Shown: piece by piece, positions 1 to 7,894 of the stretch
How the letters are laid out: each line of letters starts with the position of its first letter
Numbering within the stretch: the first letter of the stretch is position 1
Virus record (IMG/VR): IMGVR_UViG_3300022074_000054
Span: 1 to 54,241 of that record
Reading direction: 5' to 3' (one strand)
Origin: a virus
DNA length: 54,241 nucleotides
The notes under the pieces: model-generated
Seen by the model: only the letters and a program-made list of their open reading frames with translations
Told to the model about the DNA's origin: nothing
Databases searched by the model: none
Position numbers and translations under genes: made by a program

Positions 1-126
1 TGCGGTAGCGCCACCTCCTCCGCCCATTCCGCAAGTAGCTCCTGCACCAACACCTGTAGCACCGCCGCCTGCTCCTGTAGCACCGCCGCCTGCTCCCGCA
101 CCGGCAGTGCCCCCTGTTATCCCACA
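1..126. repeat. Terminal direct overlap, left copy
   Basis: These 126 bases are identical to 54113-54238. After one mismatch the last two bases of the window also match. The overlap lies inside a proline-rich coding region that itself holds a 21-bp unit twice in tandem (about 53-94). Joining the ends keeps the reading frame open. This indicates a circular or circularly permuted genome cut at an arbitrary point, not a natural terminal repeat. Confidence 0.9.
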
Positions 127-1378
127 AATTTCACCAGAGGTTTTGGCGCAAATACAACAACAGTTTAATATTCCGGCTGCGCCACCTGCACCTCCTGTAG
201 CGCCGCCAGTAGAAGTTCCTCCACCGGTTATGCAACCTGCTCCGCAACCGGTAGCGCCGCCAGTCCTCCCGTCGTTGCCGCCTGAATTGCCTCCCGAAAT
301 AATAGTGAGGGAACCGCCTCCTAGGTTTGAGGGTATTGGTAGTTTGCCGGAAGCGCCTCCAGAAGCGGTTGTTCCGCCACCGGTTCAAGTGCCTCCTACG
401 GTAGTACAACCTGCGCCCGCGCCTGCGCCTGCGGCACCCCCTGTAATTGACCCTGAAATCATTGCACAAATCCGAGAAGATTTTGGAGAAGACTTTAGAG
501 GCGGTATGCCGACTGGTATTGGCGGATTTATTGAAACACCGCCGGTGGCGCTTGCGCCGGAACCTACTGTTGAACCAACGCCGGAACCTGCGGTACAAGC
601 CGAAGGAAGCATTCCGTTACCTGACGGTAATAGTTTTGATTTGAGCAGCCTTGATCTTTCCGGTATGAGAGATTTTGATTTGTCTGACGTGGGGGGCTTT
701 ACCCCTAATTTTGATGCCGGTTTAACCTTGGGTAATACGTTTTTGACAGAACCCGTAGAAACGCCCGCGGCAACCGTAAGTTCGACGCCAGACAATGTTC
801 CCGCTACGCCGGACACGCCGGTTCTTAGCCAAGACCAGTTGGATGCTATTAATCGGTTGAACATGGATGAGTTCGGCTTTCTTGGTTCAGGCGAAGGTAT
901 GGACTTTAGAGACACGGACTATATGTTTGATGGCGGTGGTAATGATGTCTACAACCCAACGGTAAATGACAACCCGGTCCCGGACAACGCTTATCCGTTT
1001 ATTCCCGGTGGCATTGACACTAGCGAAATGACTCCAGAGCAATTAACAGGTTTAAACAATTTCTACGAGCAGTATCCCAACGGCTTTGATTTTGCCGGGG
1101 GAATCGGCATCGGCAATATTAACATTCCCAATATACCTGCGGGAACCTATGTACCCCCGGTTGATCCGGTAGGTAATTTAGGTGTTGATGATACGGGTGA
1201 TAATACTGGTGAGGATGTACCACCAATTGATGTTACGCAGCCATATGTTGTACCGAATGTTCGGGCGGCGAGTAGTTTTGGTTTAACGGGCGCACAACAA
1301 ACAGTGCCTGTCGCGCCTAATCCTTTCCAACGACCAGAGACCCAAGGGGGAATTGGTTCACTCGCTGGCGGCGGTTAA
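2..1378 (+). CDS. Proline-rich virion protein, C-terminal part (gene split by the contig ends)
   Basis: This is the continuation of the gene that starts at 53637. Once the ends are joined the full product is about 617 residues. The frame is open from base 2, so a GTG at 107 is not the true start. The first third is Pro/Ala/Val repeats, which should be extended and non-globular. The rest is acidic, Gly/Asp/Asn-rich and ends in GGIGSLAGGG; a GIGSL string also occurs internally. It follows portal and two small genes and precedes the lysis genes, so a virion role is likely (inference). No enzymatic motif was seen. Proline-rich repeats can shorten or expand in assemblies, so the exact repeat number is uncertain. 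Confidence 0.75.
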   Translation, partial: AVAPPPPPIPQVAPAPTPVAPPPAPVAPPPAPAPAVPPVIPQISPEVLAQIQQQFNIPAAPPAPPVAPPVEVPPPVMQPAPQPVAPPVLPSLPPELPPEIIVREPPPRFEGIGSLPEAPPEAVVPPPVQVPPTVVQPAPAPAPAAPPVIDPEIIAQIREDFGEDFRGGMPTGIGGFIETPPVALAPEPTVEPTPEPAVQAEGSIPLPDGNSFDLSSLDLSGMRDFDLSDVGGFTPNFDAGLTLGNTFLTEPVETPAATVSSTPDNVPATPDTPVLSQDQLDAINRLNMDEFGFLGSGEGMDFRDTDYMFDGGGNDVYNPTVNDNPVPDNAYPFIPGGIDTSEMTPEQLTGLNNFYEQYPNGFDFAGGIGIGNINIPNIPAGTYVPPVDPVGNLGVDDTGDNTGEDVPPIDVTQPYVVPNVRAASSFGLTGAQQTVPVAPNPFQRPETQGGIGSLAGGG

Positions 1379-1401
1379 TGTAACAAACGGGGGCAACCAA
1401 A

Positions 1402-1857
1402 TTGATAGCAGAATTAGCTGCGTTTAACGCTGGATTTAATGTTTTAAAACAATTTGTCGCAAACGGTCGTGACCTGTCCGATGCCATGGGCGCTATCGGG
1501 CAAATGGTTAGCGCAAAAGAAGACTTAAAAAACCGCGCCGACAAGAAAAAGAAAAGCGTCTTATCTGTTTTAGGCGGCAAAACAGAAAATGATTTTGAAG
1601 AGTTTATGGCTCTTGAAAAAATCAACGAAATTGAAAAAGAACTGACCAGTATGATGAAACTTTATGGTCGGCCCGGATTGCATGAGGATTGGATTCGCTA
1701 TCAAGTTGAAGCACGTAAAAAACGCCGAGAAGAGGAACAAGAAAGAAAAAGAAAAAAAGCTAAAAACATGGAGTATTTTGGTATTTTCATAGCAGTTTCC
1801 ATGTGCGTATCAGGTTTTATTTTATTGATGGTGTGGGTTAAATGGCTGGCTGGTTAA
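1402..1857 (+). CDS. C-terminally membrane-anchored coiled-coil protein
   Basis: 151 residues. The start is TTG; no ATG precedes the conserved-looking N-terminus, and a GGGGGCA element lies 7 bases upstream. Residues 1-40 look globular. Residues 45-120 are highly charged and helical, with Lys/Arg/Glu runs (KKRREEEQERKRKK). A single hydrophobic segment of about 22 residues (YFGIFIAVSMCVSGFILLMV) ends the protein, so it should be tail-anchored in the inner membrane with a cytoplasmic basic stalk. The next two genes are holin and endolysin, so a lysis or membrane role such as a spanin-like factor is possible, but no lipobox or signal peptide was seen. Similar proteins are, from memory, common in marine phages without assigned function. 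Confidence 0.7.
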   Translation: MIAELAAFNAGFNVLKQFVANGRDLSDAMGAIGQMVSAKEDLKNRADKKKKSVLSVLGGKTENDFEEFMALEKINEIEKELTSMMKLYGRPGLHEDWIRYQVEARKKRREEEQERKRKKAKNMEYFGIFIAVSMCVSGFILLMVWVKWLAG

Positions 1858-1888
1858 TACAAAGTAACCTTTTTTCTTTATTTAAAGC

Positions 1889-1894
1889 TATAAT
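1889..1894 (+). promoter_or_regulatory. Possible -10 box ahead of lysis genes
   Basis: A perfect TATAAT lies in an AT-rich stretch between the tail-anchored protein gene and holin. No convincing -35 box sits at 16-18 bases. This is a weak candidate for separate expression of the lysis pair. Confidence 0.3.
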
Positions 1895-1933
1895 AAGTAT
1901 AAGACTTAATGCGGGAAATCGCAGGAGGTGCCC

Positions 1934-2329
1934 ATGTTACAATCGTTAATTGGTCCAGTCACAGGTCTTCTGGACAAGTTCATTCCCGATGCGGATGAAA
2001 AAGCTAAGTTGGCTCATGAGATAGCCACTATGGCAGAAAAGCAGGCCCATGAAGCAAACATGGGCCAGTTAGAAGTTAATAAAATGGAGGCGCAACACCG
2101 AAGCGTCTTTATTGCAGGCTGGCGGCCATTCCTTGGCTGGGGCCTTTCGTTTGCCATGATCTGGCATTTTGTTTTTGTACCCATGATTACTTTTGGCTTT
2201 GCTTACGCGGGGGTTGAACCACCCGAACTACCCGCGTTTGACATGGACAGCCTGATGACTGTACTTCTGGGTATGCTCGGATTGGGCGGTTTACGCACAT
2301 TCGAAAAAGCGAAAGGGCTTACCAAATGA
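1934..2329 (+). CDS. Holin, 3TM type
   Basis: 131 residues from the ATG at 1934. AGGAGG at 1923-1928 is well spaced for this ATG, whereas an in-frame GTG at 1928 would overlap the ribosome site. The N-terminal third is amphipathic and charged. Strongly hydrophobic stretches follow near residues 66-92 (with GWGLSFAMIWHFVFVPMI) and 105-121. The GWRPFLGW segment before the first membrane span is typical of the 3TM holin family found in phages and gene transfer agents. It should oligomerise in the inner membrane and release the downstream endolysin. Its stop overlaps the endolysin ATG (ATGA). Confidence 0.8.
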   Translation: MLQSLIGPVTGLLDKFIPDADEKAKLAHEIATMAEKQAHEANMGQLEVNKMEAQHRSVFIAGWRPFLGWGLSFAMIWHFVFVPMITFGFAYAGVEPPELPAFDMDSLMTVLLGMLGLGGLRTFEKAKGLTK

Positions 2330-2778
2330 GTTTTAAATTATCTAACCGTAGCCAAGGCAATTTAGAGGGGGTAGATGTCGGTTTAATTGCGGTTGTCGAT
2401 TACGCCATTGCCGTCACAAAAATTGATTTTGGTGTGATCTGTGGTCTCCGTACTATGGAAGAACAAGAAGCACTTGTTGCAAAAGGCGCAAGTAAAACGA
2501 TGAAATCTAAACACCTCGACGGCCACGCCGTAGACCTCATGGCCTATATTGGTTCGCGTGGATCGTGGGAACTCAATGTCTATGACGAAATAGCGGACGC
2601 TATGAAAGAGGGTGCCGAAGCCGCTGGTATCGGAGTTCGCTGGGGTGCTGCATGGCACATACCGGACATTCGTGAGTGGGACGGTACTATGGAAGACGCC
2701 ATGAATTCTTATGTAGACCTTCGTCGTTCGCAAGGTAGGCGTCCATTTATTGATGCCCCACATTTTGAATTGTGTTAA
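2326..2778 (+). CDS. Endolysin, M15-type D,D/L,D-peptidase
   Basis: 150 residues, translationally coupled to holin. The M15/VanY signature SxHxxGxAxD is present at residues 61-70, giving zinc ligands His63 and Asp70. The third ligand is probably His146 in the C-terminal PHFEL motif. The compact size and lack of a wall-binding domain fit the T5 endolysin-like peptidases that cut peptide stems of Gram-negative peptidoglycan. No signal peptide is visible, so export would depend on the holin. Confidence 0.88.
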   Translation: MSFKLSNRSQGNLEGVDVGLIAVVDYAIAVTKIDFGVICGLRTMEEQEALVAKGASKTMKSKHLDGHAVDLMAYIGSRGSWELNVYDEIADAMKEGAEAAGIGVRWGAAWHIPDIREWDGTMEDAMNSYVDLRRSQGRRPFIDAPHFELC

Positions 2779-2797
2779 GGGTATAGGACGTGCTAAG

Positions 2798-2824
2798 ATA
2801 ATATCTGACATTGTTCGATATTAT
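2798..2824. repeat. Perfect inverted repeat, operator-like
   Basis: The arms ATAATATC and GATATTAT are exact reverse complements separated by 11 bases. It lies in the 57-base gap between endolysin and the next gene and is followed by ATGCGAG. There is no T-run, so it looks more like a protein-binding site or an mRNA hairpin than a terminator. Confidence 0.5.
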
Positions 2825-2835
2825 GCGAGAAGTGA

Positions 2836-3033
2836 ATGGATGACATTTATATAGCCGAAGCGGTCTTTCGAATCTTGAGAGAAAGGCGTCAATCGGTGAC
2901 GGATTTAATGATCTATGGGAACGTTAAATCTATGGAGCAGTATCGTGAGCTTATGGGCAACCTAGAATGTCTTAATCACGTGGAACAGGAACTCAAGGGC
3001 CTGCTAGATAAACAGGAGCGATCTAATGACTAA
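2836..3033 (+). CDS. Small conserved-looking helical protein
   Basis: 65 residues, predicted mostly helical (VFRILRERRQSV, ECLNHVEQELKGLL) and charged. No membrane segment or signal was seen. It ends 8 bases inside the GroES-like gene, so the two are co-translated. Its position between lysis and head-assembly genes suggests a small morphogenesis factor, but the function is unknown. Confidence 0.65.
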   Translation: MDDIYIAEAVFRILRERRQSVTDLMIYGNVKSMEQYRELMGNLECLNHVEQELKGLLDKQERSND

Positions 3034-3529
3034 ATCAACAAAAATTGATTTGTCTGCGGCACCAAATGCAGCATTCAACATGCAAGCAAAAACGGGTCCG
3101 TCAGAACCAATCAAAAAAGACGATAAGCCAAACTTGGCTGATGCGTATGTAGAAAAACCACGTCTCAATCCAGAGGCAATTGGTAAATCCCTTCTTGACA
3201 GAATGCCGGAACCAACCGGCTGGCGAATCTTAGTTCTTCCTTATCAAGGTAAAGCAAAAACCGCAGGTGGTATTTTCTTGCCTACGGAAGTTCAAGAAAA
3301 AAGTCAGGTATCCACGCAGGTTGGATACGTTCTAAAAGTTGGCCCGTTAGCCTATGCGGACAAAGAAAAGTTCCCATCAGGCCCATGGTGTGAAGCAAAA
3401 CAATGGGTTTTGTTTGCACGTTACGCCGGGTCACGGTTCCAAATTGATGGCGGTGAGGTTCGTATTCTTAACGACGACGAAATCCTGTCTACCATTTTGG
3501 ACCCAGAAGATATTCACCAATTAACATAA
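3026..3529 (+). CDS. GroES-like co-chaperonin
   Basis: 167 residues. The first 55 are a charged, disordered extension. Residues 60-165 form a cpn10-like beta-barrel: GWRILVLPYQ, the mobile-loop region GGIFLPTEVQ, VGYVLKVGP, and a C-terminal VRILNDDEILSTI strand. GroES proteins cap the host GroEL cage. Phage versions (T4 gp31 type) can adapt it for capsid protein folding. No GroEL gene was seen, so it should partner the host chaperonin. It stands three genes ahead of the major capsid gene, which supports that role. Confidence 0.8.
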   Translation: MTKSTKIDLSAAPNAAFNMQAKTGPSEPIKKDDKPNLADAYVEKPRLNPEAIGKSLLDRMPEPTGWRILVLPYQGKAKTAGGIFLPTEVQEKSQVSTQVGYVLKVGPLAYADKEKFPSGPWCEAKQWVLFARYAGSRFQIDGGEVRILNDDEILSTILDPEDIHQLT

Positions 3530-3541
3530 GGAGAGATTGTG

Positions 3542-4405
3542 ATGGCAGAAGCCGAGAAAGAACAAGTCGAACTAGACTTGGAGGATGCTCAAGAAACCGA
3601 AGTAGAGGTTAATGAGGATCAACTAGAATCCAGAGAGACTGATAGTAGTGACGATCAGTTTCAAAAAGCCGAGACCGCAACGCAAAAGCGAATTGACCGG
3701 CTTACAAAAAAGATGCGCGAAGCCGAACGGCGAGAGCAAGAGGCTATAAAATACGCTCAAGGCGTACAAAACGAGTCTCAACAAATAAAACAGCGTATGC
3801 AAGCTTTGGACACTAATTACGTGTCTGAATATACCAATCGCGTAACTACTCAAATGGAGCAAGCAGAAGCTGCGCTTGCGAGAGCCATTGAGATTGGTGA
3901 TAGCGCCGCTACAGTAGCCGCGCAACGAAATTTAACAGCTTTAGCTATTCAAGCTGACCGCGCAGCACAAGCAAAAGCGCAATCCGCCCGTGCGCAACAA
4001 CAAGCACAAGCGGCGGCACAACAACAAGTACGTCAACCAATGCCTGCCCAGCAGCCTAAGAGACCTGACCCTAAAGCGGAACAGTGGGCTCTTAAAAACA
4101 GTTGGTTTGGGTCCGACGAAGCCATGACTTATGCAGCCTTTGGTATTCATAAGAAACTGGTGGAGGAGGAAGGATTTGACCCGCAGAGCGATGACTACTA
4201 TACTGAATTAGACAACCGTATTGCTTCTAAGTTTAATACGGGTGCTACGGCTTCTAACAGACGACCCGCTCAGACGGTTGTAGGAGCCCAAAGAAGTACA
4301 TCTGGGCGCAGTGGGAAAAAGGTTAGACTCACCCCTAGCCAAGTCGCGATAGCGAAGAAATTGGGTGTGCCGCTTGAAGAATATGCGAAATACGTGAAGG
4401 AGTAA
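3542..4405 (+). CDS. Capsid scaffolding protein candidate
   Basis: 287 residues from the ATG at 3542. AAGGAG upstream fits this start better than the GTG at 3539. The N-terminus is very acidic. Residues 40-170 are Gln/Ala/Glu/Arg-rich coiled coil. The C-terminus is basic and ends in VRLTPSQVAIAKKLGVPLEEYAKYVKE. An acidic, helical, elongated protein with a small basic C-terminal helix upstream of the major capsid gene is the classic layout of a phage scaffold. The assignment rests on architecture and position, not on a sequence signature. Confidence 0.7.
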   Translation: MAEAEKEQVELDLEDAQETEVEVNEDQLESRETDSSDDQFQKAETATQKRIDRLTKKMREAERREQEAIKYAQGVQNESQQIKQRMQALDTNYVSEYTNRVTTQMEQAEAALARAIEIGDSAATVAAQRNLTALAIQADRAAQAKAQSARAQQQAQAAAQQQVRQPMPAQQPKRPDPKAEQWALKNSWFGSDEAMTYAAFGIHKKLVEEEGFDPQSDDYYTELDNRIASKFNTGATASNRRPAQTVVGAQRSTSGRSGKKVRLTPSQVAIAKKLGVPLEEYAKYVKE

Positions 4406-4410
4406 AAATT

Positions 4411-4896
4411 ATGACAGAACAAGATAAAGAGATGGGTTCCGCCATAAAGAGAACTTCTCGCGCCAACGAAACTAGGGAGAAGCAGGCAATTCGTAAGCCT
4501 TGGGCTCCCCCGTCAATGCTAGAAGCACCACCTGCCCCTGATGGGTTTAAGCATCGCTGGATTCGCGCAGAAACGCGTGGATTTGATGATACAAAAAACA
4601 TCAGTGCCAAAATGCGTGAAGGTTGGGAATTGGTCCGTAAGGACGAGTATCCTGATTTTGAATCGCCAGTTGTGGAATCAGGTAAATATCAAGGTGTCTT
4701 TGGAGTCGGCGGATTGCTTCTTGCCAGAATACCGTTAGAAACTGTTGAAGAGAGGACTGACTACTTTAATAAGCGTAGTCGGGACCAAATGGAAGCAGTT
4801 GACCACGATATGATGCGTGAGAATGCACACTCAACTATGAGGATCAGCAATGCTGATCGTCAATCTCGTGTAACCTTCGGTGGCCCAAAAAAGTAG
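4411..4896 (+). CDS. Putative virion-associated protein of the head module
   Basis: 161 residues, hydrophilic. The N-terminus is basic (AIKRTSRANETREKQAIRKP) and is followed by a Trp/Phe/Tyr-containing region with GKYQGVFGVGGLLLARIP. The C-terminus is RVTFGGPKK. No enzyme motif was seen. It lies between scaffold and decoration candidates with short spacers and its own AAGGAG site. From memory, similar proteins lie next to scaffold genes in marine podoviruses, with function unassigned. Confidence 0.6.
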   Translation: MTEQDKEMGSAIKRTSRANETREKQAIRKPWAPPSMLEAPPAPDGFKHRWIRAETRGFDDTKNISAKMREGWELVRKDEYPDFESPVVESGKYQGVFGVGGLLLARIPLETVEERTDYFNKRSRDQMEAVDHDMMRENAHSTMRISNADRQSRVTFGGPKK

Positions 4897-4922
4897 GGCT
4901 GCCCTAATTAGGAGAAACTAAA

Positions 4923-5573
4923 ATGGCAAATCAAAATACTGCCTATGGTCTTCGTCCTATCGGGCTTAATGGCTCTGCGACCAATTCTACTGGGGTAACT
5001 CAGTACGAAATCGCATCCAATAACACCAATGCTATTTATCAATACGCTATCTGTGTGCCTTTGGCCGCAGGCGTTATTGACCAAGCGGGTGCTACCAATG
5101 GTGGTACTACGCAAGCATTGGGTGTCCTGATGGGGGTGGAGTACGTCGATTCGGTTTCCAAGAAACCGGTTTTCATTAACTACTGGCCCGGATCAAACTC
5201 TGTGAGCGTTGACACAAATCACCCTGTGAAAGCGTTTGTAGCTGACAATCCAAACCAACTGTTTAAAGTAGCGTCTGACGCCACTTTGACTGACCGAGCA
5301 ACTGCTCAAGCCGCAGTCTTCGCGAATGCGTCACTTGGCACATCTGCTAGGTCAGGTTCTACCGACAACGGTAGTTCAACATCCGCCTTGGGCGTTTCAA
5401 CAATCAACACTACGGCGACGCTACCGCTTCGTATCGTAGGAATTATGGATGACGCAGCAAACAGTGATTACACTGCTGCTGGTATTCCATTGATTGTGCG
5501 ATTAAACGCTCATTTCAACGCACCAACCAGCCGTTTCGATTCGCAGACAACTGCGACTTCGACGGGCATTTAA
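4923..5573 (+). CDS. Putative head decoration or structural protein
   Basis: 216 residues, rich in Thr/Ser/Ala/Asn and beta-prone, with almost no charged clusters. It begins ANQNTAYGLRPIGLNGS and contains VPLAAGVIDQAG and INYWPGSNSVSV strands. It has a strong TTAGGAG site and lies 14 bases ahead of the major capsid gene, where decoration or stabilising proteins are usually found. Capsid-related function is an inference from position and composition. It could alternatively be a minor capsid fibre. Confidence 0.65.
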   Translation: MANQNTAYGLRPIGLNGSATNSTGVTQYEIASNNTNAIYQYAICVPLAAGVIDQAGATNGGTTQALGVLMGVEYVDSVSKKPVFINYWPGSNSVSVDTNHPVKAFVADNPNQLFKVASDATLTDRATAQAAVFANASLGTSARSGSTDNGSSTSALGVSTINTTATLPLRIVGIMDDAANSDYTAAGIPLIVRLNAHFNAPTSRFDSQTTATSTGI

Positions 5574-5587
5574 GGAGGGTTTAACTA

Positions 5588-6496
5588 ATGGCTATTTCAA
5601 GAAGTCAACTAGCGAAAGAGCTAGAACCCGGCCTTAACGCTTTGTTCGGGCTGGAATACAACCGTTATGAGAACGAGCATGGAGAAATCTTTGAAGAGGA
5701 GTCTTCGGACAGAGCCTTTGAAGAGGAAGTTATGCTCGGTGGTTTTTCTACGGCACCCGTAAAAGGTGAAGGCACTGCCATCAGCTTTGACGATGCACAA
5801 GAAACATACACTGCTCGTTACACACACGAAACCATTGCGCTGGCATTCTCAATCACTGAGGAAGCAATTGAAGACAATCTGTATGATCGTCTTGCATCGC
5901 GCTACACCAAGGCATTGGCTCGTTCAATGGCTCAAACCAAGCAGATCAAAGCTGCCGCTATCCTGAACAATGCGTTCACAGCGGGTGCTTCTGCAATTGG
6001 TGACGGTGCAGCACTGTGTTCAAACGCGCACCCAAGCTTGTCTGGTAACCAGAGCAACCTTCTCGCCACAGCGGCTGACCTCAACGAAACTTCGCTTGAG
6101 CAGATGCTGATTGAGATTGCTGGTCTTACTGATGAGCGTGGTCTGAAAATCGCTGTACGCGGCATGAAGCTTATTATTCCTAAAGAGCTTCAGTTCATCG
6201 CAGAACGAGTTTTGAACTCAAACCTGCGTTCGGGCACTGCTGACAACGACAACAACGCCATGAAGAATATGGGTATGATTCCGGATGGAGCGGTGGTTAA
6301 CCACTTCCTGACTGACTCAGACGCATACTTCATCAAGACTGATGCGCCTAACGGCTTCAAATTCTTCAACCGTTCGCCAATTAAAACGGCAATGGAAGGT
6401 GACTTTGACACCGGCAACATGCGCTTCAAGGCTAGAGAACGTTACTCTTTCGGAGTATCGGACTGGCGTTCAGTTTTCGGTACACCCGGAGCGTAA
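5588..6496 (+). CDS. Major capsid protein, Mu gpT-like
   Basis: 302 residues with AAGGAGG 9 bases upstream. The sequence resembles the Mu-type major head subunit gpT family: an N-terminal arm (LEPGLNALFGLEY), then acidic EEESSDRAFEEEV, FSITEEAIEDNLYD, an Asn/Ala-rich region with SNAHPSLSGNQSN, and the end RARERYSFGVSDWRSVFG-like. It should form the HK97-fold shell of the procapsid and mature head. It is followed at once by a strong intrinsic terminator, which caps the head operon. GroES-like and scaffold genes upstream support its identity. Confidence 0.88.
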   Translation: MAISRSQLAKELEPGLNALFGLEYNRYENEHGEIFEEESSDRAFEEEVMLGGFSTAPVKGEGTAISFDDAQETYTARYTHETIALAFSITEEAIEDNLYDRLASRYTKALARSMAQTKQIKAAAILNNAFTAGASAIGDGAALCSNAHPSLSGNQSNLLATAADLNETSLEQMLIEIAGLTDERGLKIAVRGMKLIIPKELQFIAERVLNSNLRSGTADNDNNAMKNMGMIPDGAVVNHFLTDSDAYFIKTDAPNGFKFFNRSPIKTAMEGDFDTGNMRFKARERYSFGVSDWRSVFGTPGA

Positions 6497-6550
6497 ACCG
6501 TGCTATAAAGGGGTTGCCAGTTTCATACTGATTCCTCCCTTTAGACTTGG

Positions 6551-6584
6551 AAGGGGTAACGAAAGTTGCCCCTTTCTTTTTTTT
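6551..6584 (+). terminator. Intrinsic terminator after the capsid gene
   Basis: The hairpin AAGGGGTAAC-GAAA-GTTGCCCCTT has 10 paired positions with one U-G pair and a GNRA loop, followed by TCTTTTTTTT. This is a strong rho-independent terminator that separates the head operon from the following tail-side genes. Confidence 0.92.
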
Positions 6585-6598
6585 CGGTAATAATGTAT

Positions 6599-6651
6599 CC
6601 TGTCAATATCCCTGACAGCCGTATGGTACGGCTGACATAACCCACGACAGG
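6599..6651 (+). promoter_or_regulatory. Structured leader with alternative hairpins over the ribosome site
   Basis: CCTGTC (6599-6604) can pair with GACAGG (6646-6651), which covers the Shine-Dalgarno AGGAG at 6649-6653. It can instead pair through CTGTCA/TGACAG (6600-6605 with 6613-6618). A third perfect hairpin, CAGCCGTA-TGG-TACGGCTG, occupies 6616-6634. These options are partly exclusive. A TAATAATGT stretch at about 6588-6596 could be a -10 box. Confidence 0.55.
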
Positions 6652-6659
6652 AGATACAT

Positions 6660-7121
6660 ATGGGTACTACAACTTTTTCCGGCCCTATTAAAGCTGGAAC
6701 CATCAAAGCAACCACGGGTACTTCCCTCGGTACAAACATCAAAAACACTGGTCAAGTCGTAATGGCGCAGACTTTTGCCGTCGATCTTTCTGGCGGTGCG
6801 GTAGCGGCTCAAGTTACGAATGTTGTTATTCCAGCAAACTCACAAATTATTGATTGTGTGATTGATGTAATCACCGCAGCAAACGCCTCTACCAACTTGA
6901 GTGTTGGTGATACGGTAGGCGGTGCAGCCACCATTCTAAACACTTTTGCAAGCGGAACCACCGCGGGTCGTAAGTATCCGACTACGGAAGCTGGCGGCAC
7001 CTTAGCGTGGGAAGACACAGGAACTGCGGACATTCGTTTGACCGTTACGGCTTCTGCGGCAACAAATGCTGGAGAAGTACGTTTTACTATCTTGTACCAG
7101 CAAAACAACAACCTCGCGTAA
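6660..7121 (+). CDS. Putative beta-rich virion structural protein
   Basis: 153 residues, Thr/Ala/Gly/Val-rich with few charges and predicted almost entirely beta (VTNVVIPANSQIIDCVIDVIT, ADIRLTVTASAATNAGEVRFTILYQQ). It has an AGGAG ribosome site inside a structured leader and is the first gene after the capsid terminator. The composition fits a secreted-like capsid decoration or head-fibre protein, but no specific family was recognised. Confidence 0.6.
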   Translation: MGTTTFSGPIKAGTIKATTGTSLGTNIKNTGQVVMAQTFAVDLSGGAVAAQVTNVVIPANSQIIDCVIDVITAANASTNLSVGDTVGGAATILNTFASGTTAGRKYPTTEAGGTLAWEDTGTADIRLTVTASAATNAGEVRFTILYQQNNNLA

Positions 7122-7133
7122 TAGGAGGTAAAC

Positions 7134-7406
7134 ATGGCTGGTTCTGATGTAAGAGCGATTCGTTTGACTGCCACCGGCTCTGCCGGTGTTGGTCCCGCAC
7201 GTATTCGACAGGTTCAAATCAAGACAACTACGGGATCACCGCGACTTACTATTACAGATGGTAATGGTGGATCGACCGTGCTTGACATGGACTTAGATGC
7301 TTCTGATACACACTCTGTAAACATTCCTGATGAGGGGATTAGGGTGTCAGACATCTATATTTCGTTGTTTACTGCGTGTACTTCTGTAACGGTGTTTCAT
7401 AGCTAA
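7134..7406 (+). CDS. Small beta-rich protein
   Basis: 90 residues with an AGGAGG site. Repeated short strands are seen (VRAIRLTATGSA, PRLTITDGNGGST, GIRVSDIYISLF). The layout suggests one beta-sandwich domain. It is likely structural and paired with the preceding gene, from which it is separated by 12 bases. No known family was recognised. Confidence 0.55.
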   Translation: MAGSDVRAIRLTATGSAGVGPARIRQVQIKTTTGSPRLTITDGNGGSTVLDMDLDASDTHSVNIPDEGIRVSDIYISLFTACTSVTVFHS

Positions 7407-7415
7407 GGTTTTATT

Positions 7416-7700
7416 ATGGCTACGACAAAAGATGCGACTCGTTTACCGTCCGGAAGGATCAAGTATAGAGGAGAAACTTTTTCGGGCTACAACAAACCGA
7501 AACGGACACCGGGTAAAACGAAAAAAAGCGCGGTTCTTGCCAAAAAAGGCAATGAAATCAAGCTGGTAAGATTTGGAGACCCTAAAATGTCTATTAAAAA
7601 AGACCAGCCGGGTAGACGTAAAAACTTCCGTGCCCGCCACAATTGTGATACGGCAAAAGACAAGTTCAGCGCCAGATATTGGTCCTGTAAGGCGTGGTGA
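7416..7700 (+). CDS. Small basic Cys-containing conserved protein
   Basis: 94 residues with a very high Lys/Arg content. The C-terminal half carries FRARHNCDTAKDKFSARYWSCKAW, with two Cys residues. This basic tail recurs, from memory, in many marine phage proteins of unknown role. It could bind DNA or RNA or be packaged. It lies among four successive small Lys-rich genes (7.4-9.25 kb). Confidence 0.6.
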   Translation: MATTKDATRLPSGRIKYRGETFSGYNKPKRTPGKTKKSAVLAKKGNEIKLVRFGDPKMSIKKDQPGRRKNFRARHNCDTAKDKFSARYWSCKAW

Positions 7701-7707
7701 GGGTGCA

Positions 7708-7890
7708 ATGAAGGTGGAAGAAGTTTTAGCCAAGTTAGAAAAACACGAGGCCGAATGTAATCTCCGATACCAAAGGATAGAAGAACGTCTGGACGATCAT
7801 AAAAGCAGCCTAAAAGCGTTGGATGTAAAGTTATGGGCGCTTGCGGTGTTGATTTTAATTGCGCCGTTTGTGCAGAAATTTCTGGGGTGA
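7708..7890 (+). CDS. Small coiled-coil protein with C-terminal membrane segment
   Basis: 60 residues from the ATG at 7708, preceded by GGTGAGGG. Residues 1-38 are an amphipathic charged helix (VEEVLAKLEKHEAECNLRYQ). Residues 40-58 are hydrophobic (LWALAVLILIAPFVQKFL), which predicts a single membrane anchor. It could be a minor holin-like or membrane-tethered factor; the function is unknown. A longer upstream in-frame extension lies over the previous gene and is not favoured. Confidence 0.6.
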   Translation: MKVEEVLAKLEKHEAECNLRYQRIEERLDDHKSSLKALDVKLWALAVLILIAPFVQKFLG

Positions 7891-7894
7891 ACGT

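Noticed and set aside
1-126. Terminal repeat as a natural T7-type direct repeat
   Set aside because: It lies inside a gene and low-complexity sequence, and joining it restores the frame; a circular assembly overlap is simpler.
385-915. Antisense frame in the proline-rich gene
   Set aside because: A shadow of Pro/Gly codon bias.
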